DNA of 64,000 nt from an uncultured Aquimarina sp. GTDB lineage: Bacteria > Bacteroidota > Bacteroidia > Flavobacteriales > Flavobacteriaceae. The stretch is taken from NCBI GenBank assembly GCA_947496705.1, contig CANMDW010000004.1, positions 248,001-312,000 of the forward strand. Reading direction: 5' to 3'. Under the pieces are notes generated by a model. It made no database searches and was not told the origin of the DNA. It saw nothing but the letters and a program-made list of their open reading frames with translations. Positions 51,646-64,000 of the stretch are shown in pieces. Each line of letters begins with the position of its first letter. Position 1 is the first letter of the stretch. The position numbers and the translations under genes are program-made.

Positions 51646-53313
51646 ATGAAAAAAATGAATCACAAGATAGCGATAAAAAATACAGTATATATAATAGTAC
51701 CTATACTGCTTTTAGTACTACTTTCTATATCATGTTCAGAAGAGGATTTGGAAGAAAACCCACCCAATGTGGTGGTTGCAGAAGAACTGTTTGTAGATCC
51801 TGCAGGTTTTGAAACCGCATTAAATGGCTTATACCATGAAGTGCGTAAAGAACGTATGGGAAGTACAGGAGCAGATGAGACAGCCGCCGGAGATATTCGT
51901 TTTTCATTAATGGTTAATGGTACCGATAATGTTTTTGGATTGAACCCTGGTCCATCAGAAAGGTTAACAAATGATTATGGAGATCGAAATAATTCAGGAA
52001 ATGGATATATAGAACGAATTTTTAACTGGTTGTACAGAACAATTAATGCTGCCAATACCATTGTTAATCGTGCTCAAAATACAGATATCGAGTGGACTGA
52101 AGCACAAAAGAACGAAGTAGTTGCCGAAGCCAGAACTATACGTGCATGGGCCTATAGACACCTTACTTATTTGTGGGGCGATGTGCCCATTAACCTCGAA
52201 GAATCCAGCGGCTCAACCATAAGAACCGACTGGGAACGAGCTCCTGTTATGGATGTGTATAAAGTGATGGAAGAAGATCTTTTATATGCCGAAGAATGGT
52301 TGCCAAGTGAGGCTAGAAATGCAGGAACAGTTACAAAAGCTGTAGCACAACACTATCTGTCAGAGGTCTACTTGTTAATGAATCAACCTGATCTGGCCGA
52401 AGAAAAAGCCAAGGCTGTTATTGACGGACCATATGCGTTGATAACCGAACGCTATGGAGTACGGGAAAGTGCCACTGGAGTACCTTTTATGGATCAGTTC
52501 TATGATGGGAACGTGCTAAGAAGCCAGGGAAACACAGAAGTTCTATGGGCGATTCTCCAGGAAAATGGAACAGACAACCCCGAACAGGGAAGAAACATCA
52601 TGCGTCGTTACTTTATAGGATTGTACAGAGAGATACCCGGGATTGCCTTATCTGAAGAACGAGGAGGAAGAGGTATAGGAAGAATGAGTATGACCAACTG
52701 GGCTTTAAGTATTTATGAACCTACAGATGATAGGAATTCTGAATTTGCCATCACCAAAGGATATACTTATGGAGATAGTGATGAGGATGATCCTACGGCA
52801 GCAGAACCCCCGGCGGCAATCGGAGATGTTGTACCTACTCAAATAGTTCCTGAAAATACCATCACTGGATCCAATCGAATTTTTTATCCGCATTGCAGAA
52901 AGTGGGAATGGGCAGATCCATCAAACCTGGAACTAAATGAACAATATGGGGATCAACCTTATCTGCGCCTGGCAGATACCTATCTTTTGCTTGCCGAAGC
53001 ACAATTCAAGCAAGGAAAAACTGGCGATGCTGCAGAAACTATTAATGTAGTGCGACGCAGATCCAATGCTAGTGAAATTACCAGTTTGGATGTAAATATC
53101 GATTTTATCCTGGACGAACGCTCCAGAGAATTTTTATGTGAAGAGCAACGACGTTATTGCCTGGTGCGCAATGATAAATTGGTAGAAAGAACCCAGTTAT
53201 ATAACCTTAGAACAGGCTCAAGTATCACAGAAAGAGATACGGTGTTTCCGATACCTCAAGATGTGATCGATGCCAACCTGACCCGCGAAATGCGTCAAAA
53301 TCCAGGGTATTAA
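51646..53313 (+). CDS. SusD/RagB-type glycan-binding lipoprotein
   Basis: 555 residues from the ATG at 51646, 14 bp after susC; lipoprotein signal ending SISC. Helical SusD fold: DPAGFETALNGLYHEVRKER near the start, EARTIRAWAYRHLTYLWGDV (the TPR-type helix typical of SusD), and the C-terminal QPYLRLADTYLLLAEAQFKQG then DFILDERSREFLCEEQRRYC. It caps the SusC barrel and binds the oligosaccharide on the cell surface. Followed by a strong hairpin. Confidence 0.94.
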   Translation: MKKMNHKIAIKNTVYIIVPILLLVLLSISCSEEDLEENPPNVVVAEELFVDPAGFETALNGLYHEVRKERMGSTGADETAAGDIRFSLMVNGTDNVFGLNPGPSERLTNDYGDRNNSGNGYIERIFNWLYRTINAANTIVNRAQNTDIEWTEAQKNEVVAEARTIRAWAYRHLTYLWGDVPINLEESSGSTIRTDWERAPVMDVYKVMEEDLLYAEEWLPSEARNAGTVTKAVAQHYLSEVYLLMNQPDLAEEKAKAVIDGPYALITERYGVRESATGVPFMDQFYDGNVLRSQGNTEVLWAILQENGTDNPEQGRNIMRRYFIGLYREIPGIALSEERGGRGIGRMSMTNWALSIYEPTDDRNSEFAITKGYTYGDSDEDDPTAAEPPAAIGDVVPTQIVPENTITGSNRIFYPHCRKWEWADPSNLELNEQYGDQPYLRLADTYLLLAEAQFKQGKTGDAAETINVVRRRSNASEITSLDVNIDFILDERSREFLCEEQRRYCLVRNDKLVERTQLYNLRTGSSITERDTVFPIPQDVIDANLTREMRQNPGY

Positions 53314-53325
53314 CCATATAGAAAA

Positions 53326-53375
53326 AAGAGTCTATCGTGTTTTGACTTTTTTGCTCCAAAACACGATGGACTCTT
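53326..53375. terminator. Strong hairpin after susD
   Basis: AAGAGTCTATCGTGTTTTG (53326-53344) pairs with 53357-53375 at 18 of 19 positions around a 12-nt loop rich in T. It should end or strongly reduce transcription from the susCD operon before the downstream glycosidase genes. Confidence 0.75.
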
Positions 53376-53550
53376 ACAAAATATTGATCTGATACAGTGG
53401 ATCATCTTACCACTGAGAAATGAATAAATGCTTTAGCACATGAAGCATAGCAACCAAAAAAATTAAAACTACTTAGAATTGGGGGACAATTTTGACTAGT
53501 GTAATAATCCAGGAGAATTTATAACATTCTCACCCTAATGTATTTGAATT

Positions 53551-56500
53551 ATGAAAAAAAATGACTTTAAAAGAAATTCACGGTATTATCTGTTTTTTAT
53601 GATAATGTTGGGTCTCATAATGATTCCTAAAGCATCATTTGCTCAAACTATACTACCCGCTATTGCAGATGCATTTGTGCGTGGAGGACAAACGTTAAAC
53701 AATCCTCCTCTTGTACCGCCAATTCCCGGAAACGCATTTAACAATTTTGGTGCAGATCCTCTTTTGTATGTAAAAATAGGAGGCGCTGAACAAGCTACAA
53801 GAAGAGCTTATTTTAAATTTGACTTGTCCTCAATTACCGGATCAGTAACTTCTGCCACGCTAAAAGTAAAAGTAGCAGTAGAAAATGGTACAGGTGATAC
53901 GTATTCTGCCTATTTTGTAGACAATGATACCTGGGTAGAAGGAACAGGAACAGAAGCAGCAACAACAGCTGATGGAATTACCTGGAATACGCAACCGGCT
54001 CCGTTTGATGGAGTTGCTTTTAATGCAAATCCCGATCCAAGTCTTCTTATCGCTTCACAACCAGGTGCAGCTGCAGGATCTGTAATATCATTCGATCTTA
54101 CATCTCGAGTTATTGATGAGCTAACAAATGATCCAAATAAAATGATTTCTGTGGTAATTTTTGCAAACAGTACTCCAAACATGAGATTCCATTCCAGAGA
54201 GGCAGCTCTTACTGCCGATCAACCAGTATTGGAAATTGTAGAAGGAACACCACCACCGCCATCGGGAGGATTAGAGCCTATTGCCGATGCACTAGTAAGA
54301 GGAGGTGCAAGCTCAGGGAATAATTATGGAGGATCAGGAACGTTGAGATCAAGAGTAGCTGGTGGTGCTGGTTTTTCAAGGAGGTCATATCTCAAATTTG
54401 ACTTGTCCTCAATTACCGGATCTGTAACTTCTGCTACACTAAAATTAAAAGTTTTTAGTGTAAATGGTACTGTCGGTACTAACCCTGCAGATACTTATGA
54501 TGTTTATTTTGTAAGCGATGATAGTTGGATAGAAGGAACAGAGAATGGCGCAGTACCATCAGATGGCGGTATTACATGGGATACACAACCATTCAGTAGT
54601 ATTGCTTTCAATGCACTCCCAGATAGTAGTCTTCTTCTTGATTCACAGATTGGTGTTGTAGGAGCAGGAGGTGCAGGTACAGTGTTATCATTTGATATTA
54701 CCTCTCAGTTAGTACAAGAACTTGCAGGAGATAACACTATTTCTATTGCCATTTTTTCCAAGTTACCAGGAAGTCGAGATATGCAATTTCACTCACGAGA
54801 ATCAACAGCAGCAGATCGTCCTGTATTAGATATTGTAGAAGGTACTATTCCCTCTACCATCACAGGCCAAACTGATATTTCTGAAAATATGGGAAGTTGT
54901 GATTTTACAGGAGAACCTGTAAGTACGAATTCATTCAACGCCTCAGAGTCTATACAAGCAGCCGGATTAAATTATACGCGTATAGGTGTTGCCAAAGAAG
55001 ATTATCTTGTAAACGATATAGTCACACCACAGGCAATTGATGAAATCGTATTATTACTCTATAAAGAAGGAATTAAACCCATGCTCCTGATAGAACATAA
55101 TCCCGATAACGGATTATTAGGAAGCGAACAAAAATGGTTTGATATTGGAGCTGCATTCGCAGAGCGATTCCGGCCCAATAGTACATTTTTAACTCAAAAC
55201 AATATAAGTAACTGGGGGATTACAGAATATCAGGCAATCAATGAACCATTATTCGGAAATGTTACCAATTTTCCTGTTACAGATTATTTAGCCGCTACAA
55301 AGGGATTCGCAGATGGAGTACACTCTGTAGATGTGACTCTTCAGGTTTCGCCAGGAGGGTTACAAGAAGTACCTTTGTTTACTAATACAAATCCATATAT
55401 GACAGGTATCGCTACTATGTTAAATAATGGAACACTCAATGCAGTAGATATTCATAGATATTATGACAGAAATCAACCCGCTTATTCTTTAATCGACAAA
55501 GTGGCTTCTCATCAAGGTTTGATTGAGAAAATCAAGTCAGATCATGGCATCACAGCAGATTTTAGAGTTTGGAGTACAGAATATAATGCCCGTGGAGGTA
55601 GCGATCAGGATAATGCCAAAGATTTTGTCACTGCAACCTGGGATATTCTTACGGTAAGAGGCAGTGATGATAATATTTATTCAGATTTTGCATTGGCATT
55701 CCGCACCTATCTTCCCGTGAGTTCTAATGCAAATCTGGGAATGGCCGTTTCTGATTTTCCTTTTTTAGGAAACCCAAAAGGAGTAGCCCACCAGATGATG
55801 GCTAACATCACAAAAGGGTTTAAAATGGTAGATGCCGATGAAGCTGCAGGTGTGGATATACTGCAAGCCGGTAATGGTGATAAAATGTGGGTATTTCATA
55901 ATCGTAATGGCTGGAGTAACCAAACAGGAGCAACTTTTGATATTACTGATATACCTGGCACTGCTACTGTAATAGAAGCATATCGATACGATTCCTGGGA
56001 TCCTACTATTGGTTCTACAGGGGCTCCGGCTCCGTTTGAAACACAAACTGTATCAGGATCTACTGCACAATTCACTGGCCTGGCAACTGGCGAAACCTAT
56101 ATGTTTATTGCCAAAGCTGCCGCATCAGTAAATACTATGCCAACAGTGAGTATTACGTTACCCGATGATGCAAGCACCTTTGTAGAAGGAGAAACCATGA
56201 CCGTTACCGCTACTGCATCCGGAGGAAATGGTATCAAAGAAGTAGTGCTATATGCCGGCCCTGTGCGATTAGGAGAGTTTACTTCTGCGCCATACACAGT
56301 AGACTGGGAAAATATCCCCGCAGGAACAACTACCATATTAGCGATCGCAAAAGGAAATAATGGCTCCGTACGACTGGCAGAAAAACAAGTCATTGTGCAA
56401 CATCCTGCTGCCGGAGTAAATGTGATTTCCATGGCAGATGCCTACGTAAAAGGAGGGCAGACCGATGATGATAATTTTGGAGACAGCTCTTCTTTATTGA

Positions 56501-58512
56501 TCAAAACAGCAAATGTAGATAACTTAAAACGAAGAATATTCCTGAAGTTTGATGTAAGTACACTTTCAGATGTACAAAAAGCAACTTTACGATTGCGCGT
56601 AGCCCGCAGCGGTACCGCAACACATACGGTTTATGCAGTCAACGATGATAGCTGGACAGAATCAGGAATTACCTGGAACAATCAGCCAGATTTTCCTACG
56701 GCAATCACAAATGGTCAGCCTGCAGAAGAAGGACAATGGACAGAGTTTGATGTAACCAATCAGGTAATTGCAGAACAAGCCGGAGATGGAATCCTGTCTT
56801 TGGCGTTATGGACATCTTCTACCGCATTGATAGATTATTTTTCTAAAGAATCAGGAGCCGGGAATGAACCCAGATTGTTAATCGCCGGGTCACCGCAAGT
56901 GGATTATGAATTTCCTGCAAATGGAGATGAATTTGGTGTGAATGAAGTATTTACTGCAAAAGTAAATGCAATTCCACTAGATAATGCTACGGTAACTCAG
57001 GTAGAATTTTTTATCGGAAATGAATCAGTAGGTATAGATACGACAGCACCATACACAGTAACACTTTCCAGAGAAGAAGGAGGAACCTTCTCGCTTAGAG
57101 CAGTAGCTACCGATTCTGAAGGGAAATCAAGTGAAGCCTTAGTAAATTTATCGATTGCATTAGGAGGGACTCCCGTCGATATTGTAGCCGATACCTATGT
57201 AAGAGGTGGCGGTAATGCAGATAATAATTTTGGTTTAAGTGATGTATTAGAGGTAAAATTAGGAGGGGGAGAACCCACCATAAGAAGAGCCTTTTTAAGA
57301 TTTGATCTTTCAGCAGTCGACGAGACGATCGAGACTGCTCAATTAAGATTGCGGGTTCAAAGAAATGATGGAGGAGACGGGCCTAATAATATCTCGTTTT
57401 TTAGAGTAGAAGATGATACCTGGGATGAAGAGGTGATCACCTGGAATAACGGAGAACCAACTGCCGGAGATAAAATAGGAGAGAACCCAAAAGAAACTAT
57501 AGTTGCAGTTGATGAATATATGGTAGTAGATATCACAGAAGCCGTAAAAAATGAGTTTGCTGGTGATAAAATACTGTCGATCATGATCGCATCAGACGGA
57601 ACAGGAAACCTTGCTTTTTATTCCAGCGATAATGCTGCGGGAACACCTCCTCAGATATTATTAAATGCAGGGGTTATCGATACAGGTTCTGAGGCTTGTA
57701 TTGGGAGCGCATGTACCGAAGGTGAGGTAGTGGATTTCTTCGTAACAGGTCGATATGGTGATAATAGCGTAGCAGGGGATACCTGGGAAGCCGCTATTTT
57801 TGATCAAACACCTACTGAAACATTTTTGGATGCTTCAGAAGGATATGAATGGATCAAAGGAGAAACAGTTCCCTTTACTATTACGTATACAAAATCCTCT
57901 GGGGAAATAACGTATACCCTGGGTGACCGTACTTTAACCAGATCATATGTAGCAGGCCTTACCCAGCAAGGAATTGTTGCTTTTGCCAATGCTACAGGAG
58001 AAGGTAATGAGTCGTATATTACAGATATTGAAGTAAATGGAGCATCTTTTGGTAATGTTTATGCCGTTGAGGGTACACAAGGGATAAAAATAGATATTTC
58101 AAGCCCAGCCGATACCGGGGTAACTGTTTCAGGAAATGTAACGCTGTCCTGGACCGGATCTGAGAGTGCAGATATCCCGTCTTTTAATATTTTCTTCATT
58201 GATGAGAACAATACACAACGCCCGGGTCCAGAAGATGCGATAGGTGATAACATTTTGATTGTATCTCCTAATCCGATAGGTGCCGAAACACTTATATTGT
58301 ATAGAATGAAAAGAACTTCTGATATAGATATCAAAGTAATAGATGTAAGAGGTAGAGTAGTTTCTGAGTTTAAGCGCACACGCGAAAAAACCGGCCGCTA
58401 TGCCCGTCCATGGTCAGAAATTATCGGAAATAGACGCTTAGAAAAAGGCACCTATTTTGTAAGACTAACAAATCGTACCAATAAAGAAGTAAGAAAGGTT
58501 ATAGTAAATTAA
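53551..58512 (+). CDS. T9SS-secreted clan GH-A glycoside hydrolase with four DNRLRE/CBM96-like modules
   Basis: 1653 residues. Signal peptide (PKASFAQ); two DNRLRE-type modules (~36-232, ~241-431; ADAFVRGG...YFKFDLSSITGSVTSATL); a clan GH-A (beta/alpha)8 catalytic part (~440-860) with acid/base E565 in INEP and nucleophile candidate E677 in STEYNARGG; an Ig-like domain (~865-952); a third DNRLRE module (~957-1112); another Ig-like domain (~1115-1205); a fourth module (~1209-1373); an unknown beta domain (~1393-1520); and a T9SS sorting domain (~1567-1653). DNRLRE modules are now grouped as CBM96. Likely an extracellular endo-acting enzyme; I cannot assign the GH family. It is paralogous to the next gene. 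Confidence 0.8.
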   Translation: MKKNDFKRNSRYYLFFMIMLGLIMIPKASFAQTILPAIADAFVRGGQTLNNPPLVPPIPGNAFNNFGADPLLYVKIGGAEQATRRAYFKFDLSSITGSVTSATLKVKVAVENGTGDTYSAYFVDNDTWVEGTGTEAATTADGITWNTQPAPFDGVAFNANPDPSLLIASQPGAAAGSVISFDLTSRVIDELTNDPNKMISVVIFANSTPNMRFHSREAALTADQPVLEIVEGTPPPPSGGLEPIADALVRGGASSGNNYGGSGTLRSRVAGGAGFSRRSYLKFDLSSITGSVTSATLKLKVFSVNGTVGTNPADTYDVYFVSDDSWIEGTENGAVPSDGGITWDTQPFSSIAFNALPDSSLLLDSQIGVVGAGGAGTVLSFDITSQLVQELAGDNTISIAIFSKLPGSRDMQFHSRESTAADRPVLDIVEGTIPSTITGQTDISENMGSCDFTGEPVSTNSFNASESIQAAGLNYTRIGVAKEDYLVNDIVTPQAIDEIVLLLYKEGIKPMLLIEHNPDNGLLGSEQKWFDIGAAFAERFRPNSTFLTQNNISNWGITEYQAINEPLFGNVTNFPVTDYLAATKGFADGVHSVDVTLQVSPGGLQEVPLFTNTNPYMTGIATMLNNGTLNAVDIHRYYDRNQPAYSLIDKVASHQGLIEKIKSDHGITADFRVWSTEYNARGGSDQDNAKDFVTATWDILTVRGSDDNIYSDFALAFRTYLPVSSNANLGMAVSDFPFLGNPKGVAHQMMANITKGFKMVDADEAAGVDILQAGNGDKMWVFHNRNGWSNQTGATFDITDIPGTATVIEAYRYDSWDPTIGSTGAPAPFETQTVSGSTAQFTGLATGETYMFIAKAAASVNTMPTVSITLPDDASTFVEGETMTVTATASGGNGIKEVVLYAGPVRLGEFTSAPYTVDWENIPAGTTTILAIAKGNNGSVRLAEKQVIVQHPAAGVNVISMADAYVKGGQTDDDNFGDSSSLLIKTANVDNLKRRIFLKFDVSTLSDVQKATLRLRVARSGTATHTVYAVNDDSWTESGITWNNQPDFPTAITNGQPAEEGQWTEFDVTNQVIAEQAGDGILSLALWTSSTALIDYFSKESGAGNEPRLLIAGSPQVDYEFPANGDEFGVNEVFTAKVNAIPLDNATVTQVEFFIGNESVGIDTTAPYTVTLSREEGGTFSLRAVATDSEGKSSEALVNLSIALGGTPVDIVADTYVRGGGNADNNFGLSDVLEVKLGGGEPTIRRAFLRFDLSAVDETIETAQLRLRVQRNDGGDGPNNISFFRVEDDTWDEEVITWNNGEPTAGDKIGENPKETIVAVDEYMVVDITEAVKNEFAGDKILSIMIASDGTGNLAFYSSDNAAGTPPQILLNAGVIDTGSEACIGSACTEGEVVDFFVTGRYGDNSVAGDTWEAAIFDQTPTETFLDASEGYEWIKGETVPFTITYTKSSGEITYTLGDRTLTRSYVAGLTQQGIVAFANATGEGNESYITDIEVNGASFGNVYAVEGTQGIKIDISSPADTGVTVSGNVTLSWTGSESADIPSFNIFFIDENNTQRPGPEDAIGDNILIVSPNPIGAETLILYRMKRTSDIDIKVIDVRGRVVSEFKRTREKTGRYARPWSEIIGNRRLEKGTYFVRLTNRTNKEVRKVIVN

Positions 58513-58523
58513 AAAGTGAAAAC

Positions 58524-60623
58524 ATGCAGCTTTTTAATTTTGAAAATCGTATTTCAAATACTTGGATTAGTCATTTAATTATTTTTGTAGTATTTACGGC
58601 CTATGGCCAGGACACAGCTTCTCTTATGGGAAGCTGTGGTTTTAACCAGGGTATTGTCGATGTGAACACCTATAATTCTATAGAGGCTTTTCATGCTATT
58701 GGACTCAAACAAACACGAGTTGCAGTCTATCCCACATTCGATTCTGGAACCGGAAATGTAATTCCCGAAGTCCTGGATGATGTGTTGATATTGTTATATC
58801 AGCAGGGAATCAATCCTATGATTTTATTAGAGCACTATTATAAAACTGGTGGTGCACCCGGATCCTATAAAAAATGGTTTACTATTGGTCACGATTTTGC
58901 AGAACGGTTTGCCCCCAATAGTGATTGGTTACTATCCAGAGGAATTAAGGATTGGGGTATCCGGTATTATACAGTATTCAATGAACCTGATAATACATTT
59001 ACAGTCGAAAATTATATCCAGGCAGTACAAGGTTTTGCAGATGGAGTACACTCAATAGATACATCGCTATTGGTAGCCCCGGGAGGATTTATGGAAGTTC
59101 CTTTATTTACTAAAGAGAATAAGTACATGCCAGAATTAGCAAAATTATTTAATAATGGTACGTTGGATGCCATCGATATTCATCGATATTATGATAGAAG
59201 GAATACATATCAGATACAATTCAAAAAGATATCACATCAGACACTTTTTGACGATATCAAAGAAGAGTATGGTATTACAAAAGATATCAGAGTTTGGTGT
59301 ACAGAATACAACGCCAGAGGAGGAAATACTAAAGAAAATGCCATCGATTTTGTAACTGCCACCTGGGATGTATTGACCGTCACGAATGAAAAAGACGAAT
59401 ATCTATCTGATTATGCATTGGCTTATGTATCTTATATGGAGGTAGAATCTAACAAACATTTGGGGATGGCCGTATCAAAATTTCCTTACCTGGGAGTAAC
59501 CAAAGGAAAAGCCCATAGTATGCTTGCCTTTATTACAAAAGGATTAAAACTATCTCAATCTGATAAAGAGAAAGGTATTGATATTTTAGAAGGGAAGGAA
59601 AAGAAAATGTGGGTATGGCACAATAGAAAAGAATGGTCTTCGATAACAGGTACATCTTTTACTATTGATAACCTTCCGAAATATACAAAAGCAGTAGAAG
59701 TTTATCGATACGATTCCTGGAAAATGGAAGAAGGATGTTCAGGACAACCAGACCCTTTCAGGAAAATAATCTTGAAAAAAGGACAGCAGTCGATAAAAAT
59801 TGATGCATTAGATCCCGGGCAAACCTATATGATATTAGCTTCTTCAACTCCATTATCAGTCAAGTTACCCGAACTTTCCTTTAAAAATTTTGATGCAAAC
59901 ACAAAATTAGAAGAAGGAAGCGACCTTACTATTAGCATGCAATCAGAGTATATACAGGAGATTAAAGAAGTTGTTCTATACGCAGGAGTAGAGCGAATTG
60001 GGTCAAAAAAAGCACCACCTTACACATGGACCTGGAATGATATACCCGCAGGACATGCAGTAATCAGAGCTATTGCAAAAAGCCATCAACAAGAAATTAC
60101 TATGATTACCAAAGAAGTAACAATAGCTCATAAAAATGAAGGGGTAACCATACTCCCAATAGACGATTCTTATCTAAAAGGAGGGAGTTCTAAAGATAAT
60201 AATTATGGAAAAGTTACAGAACTTGCTGTCAAAACATCATCAAATGCTAAGTTGAAACGTAAAATGATCTTTAAGTTTGATCTAAAAGACATTACAGATA
60301 TGAGTAGTGCAAAACTCAAAATGCGAGTTGCCAGATCGGGTAAAGCAAAACATACCATCTATTATATAGCAGACGATAATTGGAGCGAGAATAATATCAC
60401 CTGGGCCAATAGCCCGGAATTTGGAGAAATAGTAACACAATTCGAACCGGTTTCTGAAGGATCCTGGACCAAAATTGATATTACAGAACGGTGTATCCAA
60501 GAAATCGAATCAGATGGAGTATTGTCATTAGGTATTTGGACCGAGGATAATGACCATATACAATACTATTCCAAAGAGGCCAAATCAGGCAATGAACCCA
60601 GAATTTTAATCAAAGACAAATAA
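58524..60623 (+). CDS. Clan GH-A glycoside hydrolase with one DNRLRE/CBM96-like module, no sorting domain
   Basis: 699 residues, 11 bp downstream of its larger paralog. Hydrophobic start (ISHLIIFVVFTAYG), then the same GH-A module (~33-440; NMGSC/SLMGSC start, FNEP with E154, CTEYNARGG with E261, EVYRYDSWK), an Ig-like domain (~455-545) and one DNRLRE module (~548-697). It lacks the T9SS sorting domain, so it probably stays in the periplasm, while the paralog works outside. The pair would split the polymer outside and oligosaccharides inside; that division is inferred. Confidence 0.78.
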   Translation: MQLFNFENRISNTWISHLIIFVVFTAYGQDTASLMGSCGFNQGIVDVNTYNSIEAFHAIGLKQTRVAVYPTFDSGTGNVIPEVLDDVLILLYQQGINPMILLEHYYKTGGAPGSYKKWFTIGHDFAERFAPNSDWLLSRGIKDWGIRYYTVFNEPDNTFTVENYIQAVQGFADGVHSIDTSLLVAPGGFMEVPLFTKENKYMPELAKLFNNGTLDAIDIHRYYDRRNTYQIQFKKISHQTLFDDIKEEYGITKDIRVWCTEYNARGGNTKENAIDFVTATWDVLTVTNEKDEYLSDYALAYVSYMEVESNKHLGMAVSKFPYLGVTKGKAHSMLAFITKGLKLSQSDKEKGIDILEGKEKKMWVWHNRKEWSSITGTSFTIDNLPKYTKAVEVYRYDSWKMEEGCSGQPDPFRKIILKKGQQSIKIDALDPGQTYMILASSTPLSVKLPELSFKNFDANTKLEEGSDLTISMQSEYIQEIKEVVLYAGVERIGSKKAPPYTWTWNDIPAGHAVIRAIAKSHQQEITMITKEVTIAHKNEGVTILPIDDSYLKGGSSKDNNYGKVTELAVKTSSNAKLKRKMIFKFDLKDITDMSSAKLKMRVARSGKAKHTIYYIADDNWSENNITWANSPEFGEIVTQFEPVSEGSWTKIDITERCIQEIESDGVLSLGIWTEDNDHIQYYSKEAKSGNEPRILIKDK

Positions 60624-60629
60624 TAAACC

Positions 60630-64000
<3,371 letters not shown>

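Overview
The window looks like a chromosomal accessory stretch from a marine Bacteroidota (family Flavobacteriaceae, Aquimarina-like). The reasons are its low G+C, several secreted proteins ending in type IX secretion (T9SS) C-terminal sorting domains, SusC/SusD genes with an ECF sigma/FecR pair, Bacteroidota-type promoter motifs (TAnnTTTG), and start sites without strong Shine-Dalgarno sequences. I saw no rRNA, tRNA, CRISPR array, integrase or transposase.

1-9 kb: a T9SS cargo cluster. After the tail of a CBM9-like protein come three secreted proteins sharing a C-terminal coiled-coil domain. They are interleaved with three putative murein hydrolases: a PGRP-type amidase, a SpoIID-type transglycosylase and an M23 endopeptidase. 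The hydrolases all carry the same Cys-terminated '3-coathanger' beta-domain followed by a sorting domain, so together they could cut the stem amide, the glycan and the cross-bridge of peptidoglycan. 9.8-13.6 kb: four tiny Cys-rich peptides with bacteriocin-type leaders, none longer than 63 residues, around a large ricin-lectin/Ig-like T9SS protein.

13.8-18.2 kb (module A) and 35.2-41.1 kb (module B) are paralogous. Each has a Gly/Ala-rich protein ending in an LTGxIPx(I/M)PW motif, DcrB/DUF1795-like small protein(s), a DUF3078-like beta-barrel (a 53-codon remnant in A, intact in B), and on the opposite strand a TPR sensor kinase plus a NarL/LuxR-type response regulator. Between them lie a TetR regulator with a repeated 16-bp palindrome, a 7-TM protein, a CBM9/DUF5916 protein and a degenerate metallo-beta-lactamase-fold protein. 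Next is an unrecognised operon (24.3-31.6 kb) of a secreted/anchored protein, a multi-TM protein, a coiled-coil membrane protein, an HSP70-like ATPase and a Bacteroidota HTH-like protein. This operon leads into a 14-residue-repeat coiled coil, a zincin-like metallopeptidase, a toxin-like protein with an overlapping possible immunity gene, and module B. Five of the putative cargo proteins start with the same amphipathic helix. I regard this HSP70/membrane operon, with its common-leader cargo and DcrB-like partners, as the best candidate for an undescribed protein-delivery or conflict system.

41.5-64 kb: a polysaccharide utilization locus. It holds an S1 sulfatase, a SASA esterase, an ECF sigma factor, a GH127-type enzyme, a FecR anti-sigma, SusC, SusD, two related clan GH-A enzymes with DNRLRE/CBM96-like modules, a GH27 alpha-galactosidase and a GH2 beta-galactosidase that runs off the end. 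The gene set fits a sulfated galactan such as a red-algal polysaccharide, but the exact substrate is inference.

Several intergenic regions hold long palindromes, including three MITE-like elements with 17-22 bp perfect terminal inverted repeats.
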